56,435 nt of DNA from assembly GCA_029298735.1 (NCBI GenBank), contig JANSLP010000215.1, positions 1 through 56,435 on the forward strand, given 5' to 3'. Position 1 is the first letter of the stretch. Every line of letters begins with the position of its first letter. Source of the DNA: Ophiostoma sp. CBS 140.51. Taxonomy: Eukaryota; Ascomycota; Sordariomycetes; Ophiostomatales; Ophiostomataceae. Positions 53,171 to 56,435 of the stretch are shown here, piece after piece. The position numbers were made by a program, and so were the translations under genes. The notes beneath the pieces were generated by a model that saw nothing but the letters and a program-made list of their open reading frames with translations, was not told where the DNA came from and ran no database searches.

Positions 53171-53832
53171 GTTTGCAGTTGTTGTGTGTGGGATAATGCG
53201 AAAGAATAAGAATATAAAAAATAGAGATGAAAAGGAAAAAGCGCAATTGAAGTCTACACAATTTGACCTAGCTTTAATGACTGCTGGAAAGGTATAAAGA
53301 CAATGCTTATAAAAGGTGTAGCGTAAAGGTTGTGAATAATGAGACAAAAATGGAAACCAATGGTATTCAAAGGGCACCCCTCAAACAAGAAGATGCAGCA
53401 TTTCGATGTTGTTGAAGTGACGGTGTTGAAGCCTTGAAGTGAGGTCGAGAATTTATTTTGGCTTTTGACAAGGCTAGACGGCCTCGACGGCGCCTTCCCT
53501 GCGTTAGTGCCGACAGGCAGTCGTGACCCACTTTTAGCCCCATGTACAGTGCGCGAGCTATGTAAGAGGACAGCTATGGGAGCAGTACGAATGCGGGACG
53601 TTGATTCGCTAGGGGGAGCAAGTGAGGGAAGGTGCGATACAGCAAGCTGTTCAATGCCAGCGCGACGTCAGCTACACCACGGAAGACAGGAAGCAACATC
53701 ACCAAACCAAGCTAGAGCATACGCAAAACAACACAGCATAACCCCACAATCCTGTCTCGACCACACGACCATCCATAACTATTCAAGCCACCGAAAAACG
53801 AGACCAACAACCTCTCACCCACCGACGGCAGC
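53171..53832. other. Divergent promoter of TGS1 and GRH1
   Basis: 662 bp between two start codons of opposite genes, AT-rich near TGS1. No gene is recognised. Confidence 0.55.
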
Positions 53833-54960
53833 ATGTTCAACGCGCTCAACCGGTTCATCTCGCGGCTGGACGGTGAAGGTCCGGCCACGGACAAGGAGGC
53901 CACCCATGGCACTTTCGGTTTCCAGGTCCTGCGCAACACCAATCTCGAGCTGACTGTCGAGCCATGGTTCGACTTTATCGTGGGCATCAATGGCCGCATG
54001 ATTGACGACTCGGATCCGATGCTGTTTGCCCAGGAGGTGCGCAACTGTGCGGGCGGCACCGTCACTCTGGGGCTTTGGTCTGCCAAGGGCCAGCGCACGC
54101 GCACAATGCATGTCCCCGTCCCCTACGACACCGCCGCTTTGGGATTGTCCCTGCAATGGACCCCTCTGGCCGTCGTGTCCAACATTTGGCACGTCCTGGA
54201 CGTCCCCGCGCGGTCGCCCGCCGAGTTGGCCGGCCTGCTGCCCTACAGCGACTACATTCTGGGCACACCGGAGGGCGTGCTGCACGGCGAGAGCGGCCTG
54301 GGCGAGCTCGTGGAGGACCATATTGGCCGCCCGCTGCGGCTCTGGGTGTACAACAACGAGTACGACGTGACGCGCGAGGTGTCGATCCAGCCGAGCCGGG
54401 ACTGGGGCGGCGAGGGTGCGCTGGGTTGTGTGCTCGGCTACGGAGCATTGCATCGACTGCCTGCTCCCCTGAGCGAGCCTGTGTCCGGGCCGGGAGAGAC
54501 CATGTTTGACGGCGACAACGAGAAGACCCACCTGCATGCGGCACATGGCGGACCCATTGCAGCGGGAGACATGTTTGAGCAGGCAGCCACAACACCGACT
54601 GCATCCACGTTCCCTGGCTCGGCATCAGGAGCACACCCACCAGCAGGAGGTGCACCGCCGGCGGCAGACAACTTCTTGGTGCCGGCACAGCTTGTGTCAC
54701 CACCACCACCACCTGCTAGCGGTGCAGGGGGGCCTCCGACTAGTGGAACAGCAACACGTTCAAAGAAGAAGGACCGGCACCACAACACGGGCGGCAACGC
54801 GGCGGGTCTGTCTGTGGACGACTACTTCAAGGAGGAAGAGGAGAAGAGCCAGCAGCTGGACGGTGCACCGAGCCGGTCTATTACACCGGTGGCACCGCCA
54901 CCCAAGGGTGGCCCGCCACGAGCTGGCACGCCCAAAGAGGCTGCAAAAGAGGAGAGCTAG
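53833..54960 (+). CDS. GRH1: GRASP-family Golgi/ER-exit protein Grh1
   Basis: Single exon, 375 residues. Two GRASP-type PDZ domains occupy about residues 15-110 and 115-210: THGTFGFQVLRNTN...EPWFDFIVGING, then VWHVL-type sequence NIWHVLDVPARSPAELAGLL with YSDYILGTPEGVLH and LRLWVYNNEYDVTREV. The C-terminal third is Pro/Gly/Ala-rich and disordered. The N-terminus MFNALNRFISRL has no Gly2, so it lacks the myristoylation site of animal GRASPs. The amphipathic helix it could form resembles the acetylated N-terminal helix reported for yeast Grh1. Grh1 acts with Bug1 at ER exit sites and cis-Golgi and in unconventional secretion. Confidence 0.95.
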   Translation: MFNALNRFISRLDGEGPATDKEATHGTFGFQVLRNTNLELTVEPWFDFIVGINGRMIDDSDPMLFAQEVRNCAGGTVTLGLWSAKGQRTRTMHVPVPYDTAALGLSLQWTPLAVVSNIWHVLDVPARSPAELAGLLPYSDYILGTPEGVLHGESGLGELVEDHIGRPLRLWVYNNEYDVTREVSIQPSRDWGGEGALGCVLGYGALHRLPAPLSEPVSGPGETMFDGDNEKTHLHAAHGGPIAAGDMFEQAATTPTASTFPGSASGAHPPAGGAPPAADNFLVPAQLVSPPPPPASGAGGPPTSGTATRSKKKDRHHNTGGNAAGLSVDDYFKEEEEKSQQLDGAPSRSITPVAPPPKGGPPRAGTPKEAAKEES

Positions 54961-55370
54961 GGTTGAGGATGCGTGAAGAGCAAGCGATTGGATACGATTG
55001 AATGTACGATTATATCTTATATCAGGGAGTCTCAGTGTTTGATTTTACTAGAAAGGCAAGAAGCAGCAGGGCTTATGAGAACAAGTGAAGGGTACTTTAA
55101 AGACACAGAAACAGATGTTCATTATATCAAACTCGCGAAATATGGAAACAAAATACAAAGTGAAGACGCCAGTTCTTTTGTAGCACCGTTTTGGTGGTTG
55201 TCTTTTGGAAGCAGAGTCTCGTCCTCTACGTCCGTTCAGCCATTAATGGCTCTTTTCTCTCCGAATCTCCTTCTATCCCATCTCATTGTACACGTCGACA
55301 TCCGTCGTTGTCTGGCCGTGGCCGGTTGGCCACCCACCCCTCCCTGTTCCTCCTTCTCTCGACTCGCCGC
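54961..55370. other. Convergent 3' flanks of GRH1 and OST2
   Basis: 410 bp between converging stop codons, no gene seen. It presumably holds both 3' untranslated regions. Confidence 0.6.
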
Positions 55371-55914
55371 TTAGTTGATGAAGTTGACGCAGAAAAAGTG
55401 CAGTATCAGACTGCACACAACGTAGTCGGCAAATGCCCGCTCGGGGGAGACGGCAGGGAAGTCGGCCTTGTTGGCCTCGGTTGTCTGGATGCGGAGGGAG
55501 GCTACAAAATTAGCGGTGGAAAAATTGCGTGGCATCGTAATGAGGGGACCTACCAGTCAGGACAAACTGGCCCACGGTCGAGGAGAAGCCCGACAGGAAC
55601 GCGTTAAAGGGGTAGTTTCCGGCCAGCACGCAGTACACAAACTGCAGCGCACCGACAACGACCAAGAAGGCCATGAAGGCGTCCAAGATCTTGGTCCGCT
55701 GCGGCGTCGCCTTTTGGTAGTGCGATAGCAGGTTGTCGACGACGTTCTGGATGGAGTTGCCGGAGGACGAAGAAGAGGAGGAGGAGGTCGAAGAAACGGG
55801 CTTCGCAACGGGGACTGGGACAGCAACGGGTGTCGTCGTCGTCGATGATGTTGTCGGGACAGACGTCGACGAACCGGTCGCCGCCGCCGAGGGTGTCGCG
55901 CTGCGTCTAGCCAT
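55371..55914 (-). CDS. OST2: Ost2/DAD1, oligosaccharyltransferase subunit
   Basis: Spliced gene, complement(join(55371..55501, 55554..55914)), 163 residues. A 52-nt intron joins STVGQFVLTA to SLRIQTTEA. The DAD family core starts near SIQNVVDNLLSHYQKATPQRTKILDAF and continues with three membrane spans (FMAFLVVVGALQFVYCVLAG; FNAFLSGFSSTVGQFVL; DYVVCSLILHFFCVNFIN) that end the protein, as in DAD1. A Ser/Thr/Val/Pro-rich first 55 residues extends beyond the yeast and animal proteins. The subunit is part of the ER complex that transfers glycan to Asn residues. Confidence 0.95.
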
Positions 55915-56435
55915 TGTGTGTAGGTGTGGGTTGTGCGTGACGAGAGGATGAAAAGAGAGGACGAAAAGATCAATTAGTGAAGTCGAGATAATATCGTCGA
56001 TGCGTCAAGCAGGAAAGGACGTCGTTGGATGCTGTTGAGACAAAACGACAAAACCGGCAAGTACTTAATCCAAGGCCAAGGCCACGAAGCTGGAAGCTCT
56101 CCTGCAGTAGCGACAACGCGCACACTGTGGCACTAGCGCGGGCCCCTGGGTCGTCAGCTCCTCCTGCTTGCAACAAGGACACGCAGCCTTCTTGGTTTCT
56201 TGGGGACCAGCAAATTGCGCTAGTTAAACCTGGCACGTGAAATTATGGGGCATTTAAAGTGGCCGTTCTCAATCACTTCACTTACATCATCATGAGTGGT
56301 AATTTGTATGAAGATGAATTTCTTGTGATGAAGATGGGGAGAGTTAGTACAGAGAGACGAAGAGAAGAAAAGGGGGTGGAAGAGACAATCTAGGGGGACA
56401 GACACAAAATAGAGACACGATAGACAAACATATAG
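55915..56435. other. OST2 upstream region to the end of the window
   Basis: 521 bp with no recognised gene. It holds the OST2 promoter. Any further gene begins beyond the window edge. Confidence 0.5.

Noticed and set aside
53171..53377. 69-codon N-terminal extension of the TGS1 frame
   Set aside because: The extension is Phe/Ser/Tyr-rich with no family similarity. The Met at 53170 matches a normal TGS1-like N-terminus.
53815..54546. 243-codon minus-strand open frame
   Set aside because: Antisense shadow of GRH1, which has clear PDZ similarity on the plus strand.

Overview
The window looks like chromosomal DNA from a filamentous ascomycete, most likely a Sordariomycete. Introns are short (49-95 nt) with GTRNGT donors and YAG acceptors, coding regions are GC-rich, and the genes include an asco-type laccase with a C-terminal DSGL tail, Zn2Cys6 regulators and WLM-type Wss1. 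The genus cannot be fixed from the sequence alone. I resolved 18 protein-coding genes with exon structures that keep frame, two tRNA genes and one transposase relic.

Layout. 0.2-2.8 kb (-): an armadillo-repeat protein like the SmgGDS/Rap1GDS1 GTPase-dissociation stimulator. 5.6-6.5 kb (+): a cysteine-rich predicted secreted protein of unknown family, tail-to-tail with a laccase (6.8-8.9 kb, -). About 9.1-17.8 kb: a gene desert with strong purine/pyrimidine strand asymmetry and short tandem repeats. It ends at two identical tRNA-Phe(GAA) genes in inverted orientation (17.8-18.1 kb). 18.1-21.6 kb: a second gene-poor stretch.

21.6-30.6 kb: a candidate sugar or polyol catabolism cluster. It holds an MFS sugar transporter (-), a Gfo/Idh/MocA dehydrogenase of the D-xylose/dihydrodiol dehydrogenase type (-), a classical SDR (+), a Zn2Cys6 regulator (+) and a small secreted protein (-). 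The two dehydrogenases diverge from a 704-bp promoter holding a CTCGG-N7-CCGAG palindrome, a plausible Zn2Cys6 site. A Tc1/mariner-like DNA-binding domain relic lies directly behind the SDR gene.

31.4-56 kb: a dense housekeeping block. Genes are Kel3-like kelch protein, Wss1-like protease, Vps71/Swc6 (SWR1 complex), a short mitochondrial membrane protein, Pdi1, Mon1, Dop1, Tgs1, Grh1 (GRASP) and Ost2. Five of these act in the secretory or endomembrane system: Pdi1 and Ost2 in the ER, Grh1 at ER exit sites and Golgi, Dop1 at Golgi/endosome, Mon1 at late endosome/vacuole.

I found no CRISPR array, rRNA gene, intact transposon or classical secondary-metabolite backbone gene. The most promising items are the uncharacterised sugar cluster with its palindrome, the two unknown secreted cysteine-rich proteins, and the gene desert bounded by the inverted tRNA pair.
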